The notes under the pieces: model-generated
Told to the model about the DNA's origin: nothing
Seen by the model: only the letters and a program-made list of their open reading frames with translations
Database searches by the model: none
Translations under genes and position numbers: made by a program
IMG/VR virus record: IMGVR_UViG_3300005664_000070
Location: 1 to 26,232 of that record
Reading direction: 5' to 3' (one strand)
Length of the DNA: 26,232 nt
Source of the DNA: a virus
Shown: positions 13,344-21,989 of the stretch, one piece after another
Layout of the letters: each line of letters opens with the position of its first letter
How positions within the stretch are numbered: position 1 is the first letter of the stretch

Positions 13344-14057
13344 TTATATTAATTTGTTTTTAAATTTCCATTTATATCCACCAGATGTTTTAAGTTTACC
13401 TTTACAGCATTTCAATATTGTAATTATATTAAAATTAGGATTCTCTTTATAAGCATGAGTAGCACTGTTCCACTCTTTAATAAACTTATTTTCTAAACTA
13501 TATTGAATTATAGGTTTTGAATGACCATTAGGAGTGTGTTTATAATTAGATTCTAATGGATATTCTTTATATCTCCAAATATAACCATAAGCAGTTTTTA
13601 ATTTTCCTTTACAACATCCTGTTATATCACTACCTTTAGAATTATTTATTTTAAAAGAAGCAGATCCAATACTTTTCCATTCTTTTATAAAATTACCTTC
13701 TAAATCATATTGAAATATTGATTTTATTCCCTTACCTAATTTATTATTACTTATTTTATCTTTTGTTTCTTTAGAAGCAAAATCCATCCCATTTCCACCA
13801 TTATTTTTATTTTGTATATTGAATCCTAATTGTCTAAAATATTCAATCCAAAAACATTCTAAAGGTTTCCAATCCTTACTATCAAGAGAGTTAACTTCAT
13901 CTATATAATCGTAAATAATTTGTTTACCAAATTTACATTTATGTCTATTTTTACGACAATTTTTTGTTTTTCCTATATAGACTTTGTTGGGGTCTCCATA
14001 GCAATTAGTAACTAGGTAAATTTTTGTAATTTGGGAAGGTTTTGATATATTTATCAT
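13344..14057 (-). CDS. GIY-YIG homing endonuclease with NUMOD repeats
   Basis: Complete GIY-YIG enzyme. Numbered from the ATG at 14057: KIYLVT with Tyr14, VYIGKT with Tyr27 to Gly29, Arg35 in NCRKNRH, Glu67 in PLECFWIEYF, and the terminal NIQNKNNGGNG. A NUMOD3-like DNA-binding motif (SKETKDKISNNKLGK, about 95-109) follows, then two NUMOD1-like repeats (about 113-163 and 182-232), each of the form QYxLExxFIKEWxS...CCKGKLKTxxGYxW. An ATG at 14081 would add eight residues, but the paralogue at 1-208 aligns from here and has a stop upstream. It is a free-standing gene between the DNA polymerase and an unknown gene. Confidence 0.9.
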   Translation of the reverse strand: MINISKPSQITKIYLVTNCYGDPNKVYIGKTKNCRKNRHKCKFGKQIIYDYIDEVNSLDSKDWKPLECFWIEYFRQLGFNIQNKNNGGNGMDFASKETKDKISNNKLGKGIKSIFQYDLEGNFIKEWKSIGSASFKINNSKGSDITGCCKGKLKTAYGYIWRYKEYPLESNYKHTPNGHSKPIIQYSLENKFIKEWNSATHAYKENPNFNIITILKCCKGKLKTSGGYKWKFKNKLI

Positions 14058-14082
14058 CGTAGTATGTTTTAATGTTTGCACG

Positions 14083-14127
14083 TATAAATATTACTTCCCT
14101 AAGCCTCTATTCAGAGGCTTTTATTTT
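14083..14127. repeat. 45-bp repeat flanking GIY-YIG gene, copy 2 (contains hairpin)
   Basis: Matches 233-277 at 44 of 45 positions. It contains the end of the polymerase gene (codons for KIKASE and the stop) and the hairpin. Both copies precede a GIY-YIG gene, so the repeat is probably carried with the mobile gene. Confidence 0.85.
14101..14120 (-). terminator. Hairpin overlapping the 3' end of the polymerase gene
   Basis: The same 8-bp stem (AAGCCTCT/AGAGGCTT, 4-nt loop) as at 251-270. In the gene direction it is followed by AAGGAAG rather than U-residues, so its efficiency as a terminator is doubtful. Confidence 0.5.
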
Positions 14128-15453
14128 CCTCAAACTATTATAATTAATCCCATAACTTACAGAACACCTAAACTCACTTTTTTCTATTATCTTTTTAATA
14201 TCTTTCAATAAATGTTTTCCATCTTCCTTTTTATAATCTAATAGAATTGCATCATAACTATAAAGTATTATTTTGCTTTTTTTATCCCTTAAATATACGA
14301 ATAAATCTTTTAAAATCAAAATATTATAATAAGTTTCTGAACTCTGAATTATGTAATTCCAACATTTTTGTGGTGTTGGGTTTGGAATTTCAGACAATTT
14401 TATTTGTCTTCCCCCAACTAGTTCTACAAACCCTTGTTCTTGTATCCGTTTCCATAATTCTTTGATATGGTTTTCTAACTTATTCCAAAATGGAACATGT
14501 TTGTATTGGGAAAATACACCCCCATTCATTTGTTTGAATGAAAGTTGTTTACTTTCTTTATATTCTTCTTCAGATAATTCTTCTTTTCCAAAATATGATT
14601 TTCCAAATTCTGTATGTATATCACCTTGAGGTAAATCAAAACCAATTATTTTAGCAGAGAGGAAAAGATGATATGAATTCATATCAAACTCAAATAAATA
14701 ATCTTCACTAGGTATTATAAATTCTCGAGTTCCATCGTTCTTTTTTAATGCACCGAAATTAACTCCATTAAATGAATTAGACGGACGAGAGGTAAAATTA
14801 TATAAATTATATTGGGTAAAAATTTTATTATCTTTTATAGACAATTGTGGGTGTTTTATTGAATAATGTTGCTCAAAACAATTATTATCAAGCGACATCC
14901 CTTCATTTTCAACACGGTACATGACTTCTATATAATCCGTGTTATAATACGTTGATTTGAATTGATTACCAATATATTTCTTAATAAAATTGTATATTAA
15001 ATCTTGCTCCTCATAATGTTTAGTTACAGGAATATAAGAATTTAAATTTGGATTAGTTTTAAAAGACCCTTCAATATAATTCGCAACTATTGATTTATAA
15101 TCAGGTATTTCTAAATTGTTTATATTACTTTCAAGGTGAAGTAAATTTATATCTATAATTTTAGAATCTAAAAATTCTTCTCCCAAAAAATATATTGATT
15201 TCTTTTTATCTAATATATAAATATTTGGATGTTTTAATATGAATTCTTTAACTAAACCTAATTCAATTCCTATTCCATCGTTATGATTGATTGGGAAAAT
15301 ATAACCCTTATGACCTTCAACTTTATAATAAATTAATGAAATTTCAGTTAATTTAGGATGATAGTTATGATTTAGTGGAATTATAGATATAAAACATTGT
15401 TTATTATAAGATAATTTTTCTAATTGTTCTTTTTCTTCTATTAACCAATACAT
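14107..15453 (-). CDS. Short family-A DNA polymerase with degenerate exonuclease region
   Basis: Template-directed DNA synthesis. The polymerase domain (about 215-440) keeps the family-A order: TSRPS at 221-225 (TGRLS-like), motif A FDMNSYHLFLSA with catalytic Asp257, motif B region KQLSFKQMNGGVFSQY (about 302-317), the WNYIIQSSETYYNIL segment at 365-379 (QGTAADI-like), and motif C LYSYDAILLDY with Asp401 where HDE is usual. The N-terminal 170 residues have the layout of the 3'-5' exonuclease domain but lack its DxE motif (SIIPL at that place), so proofreading is probably lost. At 448 residues it is shorter than bacterial Pol I Klenow (about 600). No 5' nuclease domain: a separate FEN gene exists. 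It may be the replicative or an auxiliary polymerase; none other is in the window. The end RKIKASE lies in a repeat. Confidence 0.85.
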   Translation of the reverse strand: MYWLIEEKEQLEKLSYNKQCFISIIPLNHNYHPKLTEISLIYYKVEGHKGYIFPINHNDGIGIELGLVKEFILKHPNIYILDKKKSIYFLGEEFLDSKIIDINLLHLESNINNLEIPDYKSIVANYIEGSFKTNPNLNSYIPVTKHYEEQDLIYNFIKKYIGNQFKSTYYNTDYIEVMYRVENEGMSLDNNCFEQHYSIKHPQLSIKDNKIFTQYNLYNFTSRPSNSFNGVNFGALKKNDGTREFIIPSEDYLFEFDMNSYHLFLSAKIIGFDLPQGDIHTEFGKSYFGKEELSEEEYKESKQLSFKQMNGGVFSQYKHVPFWNKLENHIKELWKRIQEQGFVELVGGRQIKLSEIPNPTPQKCWNYIIQSSETYYNILILKDLFVYLRDKKSKIILYSYDAILLDYKKEDGKHLLKDIKKIIEKSEFRCSVSYGINYNSLRKIKASE

Positions 15454-15468
15454 AACTTTTTATTTACT

Positions 15469-15490
15469 TAAATATACGAATATATTTTGA
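15469..15490 (-). promoter_or_regulatory. Repeated palindromic promoter-like element, copy 1 (polymerase gene)
   Basis: The minus strand reads AAATATATTCGTATATTT, two 7-nt arms around TTCG, within a 22-bp block identical to 15670-15691. It ends 16 nt upstream of the polymerase ATG, right after a terminator. The equal position before two genes suggests a phage promoter (TATATTCG resembling the Bacteroidota -7 box TAnnTTTG) or an operator. No -33 TTTG at the proper distance is visible. Confidence 0.5.
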
Positions 15491-15492
15491 TT

Positions 15493-15517
15493 AAAAAAGA
15501 CCTTCATTGAAGGTCTT
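15493..15517 (-). terminator. Terminator after the 43-aa ORF
   Basis: 9-bp stem AAGACCTTC/GAAGGTCTT with a 3-nt loop, followed by six Ts on the minus strand. It lies between the small ORF and the polymerase gene and separates the tail transcript from the replication transcript. Confidence 0.85.
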
Positions 15518-15521
15518 AATA

Positions 15522-15653
15522 TTATCCTATATAATATTCGTAATGATATCTATATTTTTCTTTATTTTCAGTTTTAACTAAAAATGGGATATTATTCCAA
15601 GATGCATATAATAACACATACAATAAATAAGTTTTAAGAATTTGATTTTCCAT
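15522..15653 (-). CDS. 43-aa hypothetical peptide
   Basis: ATG-started frame between the terminator at 15493 and the second copy of the 22-bp element, with the same spacing to the element (17 nt) as the polymerase gene. The peptide begins MENQILKTYLLYVLLYASWN: a possible short membrane-interacting helix and a Tyr-rich tail (YRYHYEYYIG). No family recognised. Having its own promoter-like element and terminator makes it more credible than a random short frame. Confidence 0.55.
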   Translation of the reverse strand: MENQILKTYLLYVLLYASWNNIPFLVKTENKEKYRYHYEYYIG

Positions 15654-15669
15654 ACTTTTAAATTTTAAG

Positions 15670-15691
15670 TAAATATACGAATATATTTTGA
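15670..15691 (-). promoter_or_regulatory. Repeated palindromic promoter-like element, copy 2 (43-aa ORF)
   Basis: Identical over 22 bp to 15469-15490 and 17 nt upstream of the 43-aa ORF. Related shorter words (AATATATTC) occur upstream of the gp53-like gene (about 20131-20142) and of queD (about 2840-2850). Confidence 0.5.
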
Positions 15692-15700
15692 AACTCCAAA

Positions 15701-16315
15701 TTAAGGTTTAGAAAATTGTTCTAGATTAGTTAGATATTGTTTTATTCCCGAAAATGATTTTTCTTTAATATCTAATATTCGTTGGTTGGTTCCTTTTACT
15801 GTTTCTTGAAATTTATGAGTTGTTTTATCTTTACTTAATGATTCTGATATCCTCCACAACAATGATATCGGCTTCCACAATGGGTAATTGTAAATTCCTC
15901 CTAATGATGATAAATCTTCGTATGTTAACTTATCTATTTCTATTATTTGGAATTGTCTTATTGTTCTTTGTTTTGCAAAGTATCTTGTAATTTTGTTGTT
16001 ACTATAATCAGCTTTTGTTGGTGAGGGATAAAATTGTGTTGGTTCTTTAAATTCTAATATATTAACACCTCCTTTATTTAACGAATTAAATATTAACGAA
16101 TCTCTACTTACTATTAATTTTGATGGAATGGAATTATTTTCTGTTATTCTAATTAAAGGAGATACTAAAACGTCTTGAGGATTTTTTCCTGTGAATTGTT
16201 TTCCATCATAAGTTATAAAGTAATCTCCTACATAATCTTTTCCATCTTTAGTAGTGAATTCTCCTAAATTTGCTTTCAGATTAGTAATAACTCTAGATTT
16301 TGGAAAATACGGCAT
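15701..16315 (-). CDS. 204-aa protein, putative virion/baseplate component
   Basis: No named family recognised. The N-terminus (GKDYVGDYFITYDGKQFTGKNPQD) has the 'Y-x-G-x-Y-x-x-x-x-G-x-x-x-T-G' pattern of small structural proteins I associate with contractile-tail phages. The middle has ITRYFAKQRTIRQFQIIEID, and the C-terminus is helical and basic. The gene follows the baseplate-hub gene by 5 nt as the last gene of the tail operon, so it is probably virion or assembly related. Confidence 0.6.
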   Translation of the reverse strand: MPYFPKSRVITNLKANLGEFTTKDGKDYVGDYFITYDGKQFTGKNPQDVLVSPLIRITENNSIPSKLIVSRDSLIFNSLNKGGVNILEFKEPTQFYPSPTKADYSNNKITRYFAKQRTIRQFQIIEIDKLTYEDLSSLGGIYNYPLWKPISLLWRISESLSKDKTTHKFQETVKGTNQRILDIKEKSFSGIKQYLTNLEQFSKP

Positions 16316-16320
16316 AAAAG

Positions 16321-19300
16321 TTAATTAAAGGGATTATAATATGTAGGCATAAATATAGGAGTTTTACCACTATATTCTATTCTAGTTTTAATTAGGGCGT
16401 TTGCTATAGTTTTAATATCAACTTTAGCAAAATTTGGATTACCTCCAGTACCACCATAGTTTGCTATTTGTCCTACTCCTGTAATTACATTACCTACTAA
16501 TTCTCCACCAGATTTAGTTACTACAGGCATTGAAGCCCATTCATATCCTATATTATTTATTGCATTTGCTAAGTCTATAGATGATCCTTTATTGATTCCT
16601 TTAATATAATTTCCTACAATATATCTGAATTCAAGTAGCATATGATCTCCCATTTTCTCTTGATTTTGTGGAGTGTATCTGTCGTTATCTTTAAATTTTA
16701 GTGCTACTTTTAAAATATTCATAGTACTAGGAATAATTTGAAATCTTCCAGAAGCAAATACCCTTCTTCTATCACTTTCACTTGATATATTTTGTAAGGA
16801 TTTAATGTTTTGAAATGACATACCACTAACATTGGTTGAAGATCTCATACCTTTTCCTCCAGTATTTGCAACTCCATAATTATTTCCACTCTCATAATTT
16901 CCTATTATATTCTTTAATTTAGTTAATGATTTATCAGTTTGTACTACATTAGAAGGTACGGTTAATATATTAATAAATGGGTTTGATAAATTTGGTATAT
17001 TTGAATTAAATGAAATATTCTGAGATTGGTTATAGCTAGTATATGTCTTGATATCTTCTTTATCAAATCTTATACTAAGAGTTTGTCCTGTTATTTTTGT
17101 AGTCCATTTATTATTATCAAAAGTTTGATCTATTCCGTGTATTATGAAGGCTATTTTAGGTAATTTATCTTTAGTTTTATATGATGATGGTAGTAAGTTT
17201 GTTGGTATAGTAAAAGCTGAATTTGGTATTATTCCAGAAATACCATCCATTGTTATATTAAAATCTAAAGGAATTATAACAGACGCTTTATTAATTGAAT
17301 CTTTGGCTATTCTATATTCTGATAGTAATCCCCTATATGTGTTTATGGAGGGGTCTATAGATGATATGTTTATATCAAAGTTACTTCCTCCTGAACCCAT
17401 TATACTTTCTAAATGTTGAATTAATGTTTTTAAATTATCTTCTGATATAGCAGGGTCTGGGGTTGTTGGAGTAGAGGGAGAGAAATTTGATGTTGTTTTC
17501 TCTGCTGATATTCTGTCTATTAAACCTCTAGATAAATTAGATATAGCGAATGCATCATCTCCTAAAGCACTTGGATTTGCTTGAGCGGCTATTGTTACCA
17601 TACTAGCCATATTAGGACCTATTTTACTTTTAAAATTATAATTATATACTATACTTTTATTACCTAATATAGGGATTTCGGTATATTGTGTTGAGTCTTC
17701 TAATTCTTTTTGAAGAGATAATTTATTATCATCTACTAACCTAACACATTTATTAGAATCATCTACAACCACTCTAAATTCATTAAATCCCCCCAAAGCT
17801 TTACTAATACCATCTAGTAAAGAATTTAAAAATTCAGAAAAATTAACATCTCCCTTACCATCTTTATCTCTTTGATTTCTTAATATATCTGTGATATAAT
17901 TAATATTAACTAATATACACATCATACGAGCTCTAACTTCCTTTTCTTCTGGGGTTACATTAAGATAATTATTTACAAAACTATCAGATTTTATTTCTTT
18001 TTTATATTTTATTTCTCCTTCTTCATATGTGCTAGAATACATAGAACCTCCAGAAATATTAGAAGGAGTGTATTCTTTTTCAACAACGACACCATTAATA
18101 TCATTAAATACTCTGTCTATCATTATCCCTAAACCAAAGGGATCATCCATATTGCTTTGATTTCGTGGTATAATACAAACTCTAGGATCTAGGGACATTT
18201 GTCCTTTAAAAGTGGCACAGTAATTTAATTGATCATTAAAATCTATGTAAATATATGGTTTTATATTATCTCCACTTTTATTATATATCATTCCAGTAGC
18301 AGTTATTAATGCTAAAAGATGACCTAATGTTATATATATTTGTTTTTCATCATTTCCATTACCTTCATTATCTGTTATGTTATATGAAACTCCTACTGAT
18401 GTAAATAGAGTGTTGGATATGTTTTGTATTTGAACTTTTTCTCCACCATTATTTTTATTTAATTCGGATATTAAAGAGTAGTGATTTCCTTTTATAGCAT
18501 TTTCGTCTCCAACGATATTTCCTTTATCATTAAAACTTAAAAATTTATATGGAGTATTATTATATATCTTATTTAATACTTTTCTATAATACGGACTATT
18601 AACTCCTAAAACAGTAACTCCAGAATCTCTAGATGGTGTATTATTTACTTGTTGATATATAGAAAATAGTGCTTTATTTAATACAGATAAATTTTTATCT
18701 GCAATTTGAGATGTTATATTTTTTTTATCTTCTTCATCTCCCGTATTTTGAGGTTTAGATAGAAAATTGGTATTTTTATTTACAGCCTGATTTATTTTTA
18801 ATGAATCTAATATATCTCCAGCCCCAACTAATTTTATATCACACAGATATGAACCATCATCTTGTATCTCCCAACCAAAATTGGAAGTAGTTCCGACCAT
18901 TGCATCATAATTTCCAGAATGGTCTATTCTTTTCTTTTGAATTGCTTTTACTAGTTGTTCTTTATTCGAGTAACTAAATACATCTAGGGGTTTTGGATTG
19001 GATAGGTTTGAATTTTCATCCAAATAGACAGTATGACCCCATTCTAAAACTAATGAAAACCCTAATTTCATATATAAGGCATCCATTAATTCTAATTGCT
19101 TTATATCATAACAAATAAATTTTATAGTAGCATATTGTAAAGTACCTAACTTTCCCGCAGAACTCAAATCAATAGATGTTATACCAGGCATAGGTTTAAA
19201 ACCTAATGGTTTAGAAGGAAGCATACTATAAGAACCGTTTGGTTCTACTCCAAACCTATTAGTAATTTTACCATTATCATTTTGGACAGTACCTCCTTGT

Positions 19301-19542
19301 AAAATATATTTTTTGGATAATGCAGCTCCAGATAGTCCATATTCTGCAAATAAAGGGTGGGATTCTGTTACATCAACACAAGATGTTAATCTAATCCAAG
19401 CATTTTTGTTATTGAAGTATATAAGATGCTTATTTTCTCTTTTTCCATTATATTCTTCAACAAATTTCTTTCTATTTTCAATCTGTTTAACTACATATGG
19501 TTGAAAAGGTCCACCAGCAATATTTGTAAATTTATCTGCCAT
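16321..19542 (-). CDS. Baseplate hub protein with C-terminal muramidase-like domain
   Basis: The largest gene in the window (1073 residues). The N-terminal and middle parts read as a baseplate hub/spike protein: repeated beta-rich segments (e.g. IKFICYDIKQLELMDALYMK, LVLEWGH, CDIKLVGAGDILDSLK). From about residue 873 there is a lysozyme/transglycosylase-like domain: NYESGNNYGVANTGGKG with candidate catalytic Glu884, then ASGRFQIIPSTMNILK at about 930-945, the pattern of tail-associated muramidases. In T4 the hub lysozyme is on a separate protein (gp5); here hub and enzyme appear fused. The domain would open the cell wall during DNA injection. It lies between the tagged 91-aa gene and the 204-aa gene, 4-5 nt from each. 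Exact hub homology (gp27, gp5 or other) is uncertain. Confidence 0.75.
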   Translation of the reverse strand: MADKFTNIAGGPFQPYVVKQIENRKKFVEEYNGKRENKHLIYFNNKNAWIRLTSCVDVTESHPLFAEYGLSGAALSKKYILQGGTVQNDNGKITNRFGVEPNGSYSMLPSKPLGFKPMPGITSIDLSSAGKLGTLQYATIKFICYDIKQLELMDALYMKLGFSLVLEWGHTVYLDENSNLSNPKPLDVFSYSNKEQLVKAIQKKRIDHSGNYDAMVGTTSNFGWEIQDDGSYLCDIKLVGAGDILDSLKINQAVNKNTNFLSKPQNTGDEEDKKNITSQIADKNLSVLNKALFSIYQQVNNTPSRDSGVTVLGVNSPYYRKVLNKIYNNTPYKFLSFNDKGNIVGDENAIKGNHYSLISELNKNNGGEKVQIQNISNTLFTSVGVSYNITDNEGNGNDEKQIYITLGHLLALITATGMIYNKSGDNIKPYIYIDFNDQLNYCATFKGQMSLDPRVCIIPRNQSNMDDPFGLGIMIDRVFNDINGVVVEKEYTPSNISGGSMYSSTYEEGEIKYKKEIKSDSFVNNYLNVTPEEKEVRARMMCILVNINYITDILRNQRDKDGKGDVNFSEFLNSLLDGISKALGGFNEFRVVVDDSNKCVRLVDDNKLSLQKELEDSTQYTEIPILGNKSIVYNYNFKSKIGPNMASMVTIAAQANPSALGDDAFAISNLSRGLIDRISAEKTTSNFSPSTPTTPDPAISEDNLKTLIQHLESIMGSGGSNFDINISSIDPSINTYRGLLSEYRIAKDSINKASVIIPLDFNITMDGISGIIPNSAFTIPTNLLPSSYKTKDKLPKIAFIIHGIDQTFDNNKWTTKITGQTLSIRFDKEDIKTYTSYNQSQNISFNSNIPNLSNPFINILTVPSNVVQTDKSLTKLKNIIGNYESGNNYGVANTGGKGMRSSTNVSGMSFQNIKSLQNISSESDRRRVFASGRFQIIPSTMNILKVALKFKDNDRYTPQNQEKMGDHMLLEFRYIVGNYIKGINKGSSIDLANAINNIGYEWASMPVVTKSGGELVGNVITGVGQIANYGGTGGNPNFAKVDIKTIANALIKTRIEYSGKTPIFMPTYYNPFN

Positions 19543-19546
19543 AACA

Positions 19547-19822
19547 TTATTTTATATTAAACCATTTCATATCTATTCCAGATATGTTATTATGGGGAGT
19601 TTCTAAGTATTTTTCATAGTTTTTATACTTATTACTAACCACATAAATGCGATCATCTTGGATAGCGACATCTCTATCTAATAATTTACCACTTTTATCA
19701 TAAATTCTACCTTTTCCTGTTGGGGTTTTTTTAAGAATAAAAGGAAGGGTTGGATTATTCACTTTTATTTCAGTAATAATACCAGCTAATTGTTGAAGAC
19801 GTTCTATTTCGTTATATTTCAT
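19547..19822 (-). CDS. 91-aa protein with shared N-terminal tag
   Basis: The N-terminus RLQQLAGIITEIKVNNP nearly equals that of the 118-aa protein (12519-12875), and the underlying DNA is also similar (a shared tract such as ACTTTTATTTCAGTAA on the plus strand). The rest is short and basic with beta strands (GKGRIYDKSGKLLDRDVAIQ). I-T-E fits the T4-type prohead protease consensus. It overlaps the gp53-like gene by 11 nt and precedes the hub gene by 4 nt, so it is expressed with tail genes. Function unknown. Confidence 0.7.
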   Translation of the reverse strand: MKYNEIERLQQLAGIITEIKVNNPTLPFILKKTPTGKGRIYDKSGKLLDRDVAIQDDRIYVVSNKYKNYEKYLETPHNNISGIDMKWFNIK

Positions 19823-20114
19823 TTGTTTTTTGGAAAGTATTTATTATAGAAGTTGAATCTCTTGGTATTCTAAGTTGCATTCCTACTGGAGGGTAAAATG
19901 AATCACATTCTAAATCGTTTACCATTGCCACAGCCCACCATAAAGATTCATCTCCCCAGAAATCATACGCAATAAGATCTAATCTATCATTATATGAAGT
20001 TATAATATACGTATCATCTTCGTTAATGCCAATTTCTGGATAATAAGTTTGTGAATAAAGTTGTTTTCCTTCATCATTTGTATAGGTAGGTATTGTTGTA
20101 TAACGTGATGACAT
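19812..20114 (-). CDS. Baseplate wedge protein, T4 gp53/LysM-like
   Basis: 100 residues. The centre, NDRLDLIAYDFWGDESLWW, followed by AVAMVN and a PxGxxLRIP ending, is the LysM-like signature shared by T4 gp53 and by tail protein X families, which join baseplate and tube. T4 gp53 is about twice as long, so this is a compact version. It lies between the 610-aa baseplate protein and the tagged 91-aa gene. An AT-rich promoter-like stretch (AATATATTCAAATAC) lies upstream. Confidence 0.78.
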   Translation of the reverse strand: MSSRYTTIPTYTNDEGKQLYSQTYYPEIGINEDDTYIITSYNDRLDLIAYDFWGDESLWWAVAMVNDLECDSFYPPVGMQLRIPRDSTSIINTFQKTNEI

Positions 20115-20152
20115 GTTTTATAGTTTTGTATTTGAATATATTAAAAGCAATT

Positions 20153-21985
20153 TTAATTACCTAATAAATTTTTCTTATCAATATTTAAATTATAGAATGG
20201 ATTTTTGTTAGTGATAAAATTCTCAGTGTCTCCTACATTTTCAGATATTAATGAAGGTACTTCATAATCAAATAATGTAATAGTTCTTGGTAATGTATGT
20301 AGTATTGGAACAAATGAAACTGATACGTTTATTGCTTGTGGTAATTCCATCATATCATTGTCTTTGCCTTCTTCAGGTTCATCCATTTTTATCTCCCAAG
20401 AAAAGTTATCATCAATAGAATAGTTTAAAGATTTTAATATTCCAGGAGTTCTATATAAATACTCTCCAATAGTTAATCTAGTTATATTTCCTCTCATAAA
20501 TCCATCAACAGAATAATCTGGTTGCAAAGTTGAATTAAGGTAGTTTAATTTTTGCCATAGAGGTTTCATCTCTTGTTTAGATTGTGCTACTATAGTAAAA
20601 TTAAATGAAATAGTTCTATCAAATCCTTGATATGTATACATATTTTCCCCCCTACCTGTATATCTTTTACCTTCCCAATCTGCTGTGTTACTATCTGTGA
20701 ATCCTTTTAAAAATGCTCTGAAATGGGTTCTATATGTGTTGTTATTACTATTATTGTCTATAGTCTCAAATGCAAATTTTATTAAATCTCTTGAATTTGG
20801 ATCTTTTTCTACAGTGTGTTTATCAAAATTACCATAATATATAGGGGTCATGTTAACTTTATCTTGACCATCTTTAAATACATTATTTGTACTTTCTCTT
20901 CCATTTTTCAATGTCCCAACACTAGTTCTAGGTCTTGCACCTGGAGATCCGATTCCTATACGAGTAGCCATTGGGATTTGGGAATTTGTGTAATCTCTTG
21001 AAAATACACTACCAGATATTCCTACATCTTTTCTAAAATCTGTAACTTTGTCTCCAAAAACTTTTTTAGAAATTTGATCATATGTTAAAGTGTTGGAAAA
21101 AGGTGAAGTTTGGAAAGTATAATTTATTGGTTGTGGAATATTTCCACTTCCATCAATTCCAATTAAATCATTTACATTACTACCAGAATTATATAATTTT
21201 AAATGACTACTTATATCACTATTAATAAAATATAAATTATTTCCCAAAGATCCTGTAGTAGGTTGTATTATATATCGAGAAAAAGGATCAGCCCCTTTAG
21301 CTCTTTTTGTATCTATTATAGAACCTTTATTATCTGTAGATCTAAATATTATAGTTTCTCCATCTCCATATAAAGAATTTGGTCCACCTCCATATTTTTG
21401 AATTTGGAATTCATCTGTTGATATTCCTAAATTATCTAATATAATTGAACCTGTATCAACTTTAATTATTTTATTATTATATAGATTTACTAATCTATTT
21501 TCTTCAAGAGATTTTTTTCCAACAATAGATAAATATTTTTGATCATCATCTAATAAAGTTAATGGAGTGGCACCAGACCTAGAATAATGAACCCCAGTTC
21601 CTGTTGTAAGAGTTGAAAATAATAAATTAGAATTTAAATTATAAGTTCTAGTATTAATTCTTCCTCCATTTTTACCAGTTTCTATTAGAGGATTTGATTT
21701 TTGTAAACCAACCTGTTTAGAAGTAAAGTTACTTCCTTTAGGAAAATCAGTTAAAAATTTGCGGATTCTAATAGTATCTTCTGCAGCAGCACGGATAGCA
21801 TAAAAACCACCTCTTTGTGGATAATCTGAGCTGAATCTCGCTGATTCTAATATAGTTTTAGTTGGGTCCGAATCAATGTTGTTTAGAGAATATTTTATAT
21901 ATGGTAGTCCAGAACTTCCCCCATCAGGGCGATCTTTTCCATATTTTAAATTTCGTAAATCTGATTTTAATTCCTTTAAACCCAT
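20153..21985 (-). CDS. 610-aa baseplate/tail-tube-associated structural protein
   Basis: Found in the tail operon between small virion proteins and the gp53-like wedge gene. The N-terminus is Gly/Ser-rich and flexible (DRPDGGSSGLPYIKYSLNN). The C-terminal 200 residues are beta-rich: GFDRTISFNFTIVAQSKQEM, LWQKLNYLNSTLQPDY, NITRLTIGEYLYRTPGILKS, INVSVSFVPI. This resembles the tube-like fold of baseplate initiators (T4 gp48/gp54 role), but I cannot fix the exact homologue. Structural role likely, specific role uncertain. Confidence 0.65.
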   Translation of the reverse strand: MGLKELKSDLRNLKYGKDRPDGGSSGLPYIKYSLNNIDSDPTKTILESARFSSDYPQRGGFYAIRAAAEDTIRIRKFLTDFPKGSNFTSKQVGLQKSNPLIETGKNGGRINTRTYNLNSNLLFSTLTTGTGVHYSRSGATPLTLLDDDQKYLSIVGKKSLEENRLVNLYNNKIIKVDTGSIILDNLGISTDEFQIQKYGGGPNSLYGDGETIIFRSTDNKGSIIDTKRAKGADPFSRYIIQPTTGSLGNNLYFINSDISSHLKLYNSGSNVNDLIGIDGSGNIPQPINYTFQTSPFSNTLTYDQISKKVFGDKVTDFRKDVGISGSVFSRDYTNSQIPMATRIGIGSPGARPRTSVGTLKNGRESTNNVFKDGQDKVNMTPIYYGNFDKHTVEKDPNSRDLIKFAFETIDNNSNNNTYRTHFRAFLKGFTDSNTADWEGKRYTGRGENMYTYQGFDRTISFNFTIVAQSKQEMKPLWQKLNYLNSTLQPDYSVDGFMRGNITRLTIGEYLYRTPGILKSLNYSIDDNFSWEIKMDEPEEGKDNDMMELPQAINVSVSFVPILHTLPRTITLFDYEVPSLISENVGDTENFITNKNPFYNLNIDKKNLLGN

Positions 21986-21989
21986 TTAA

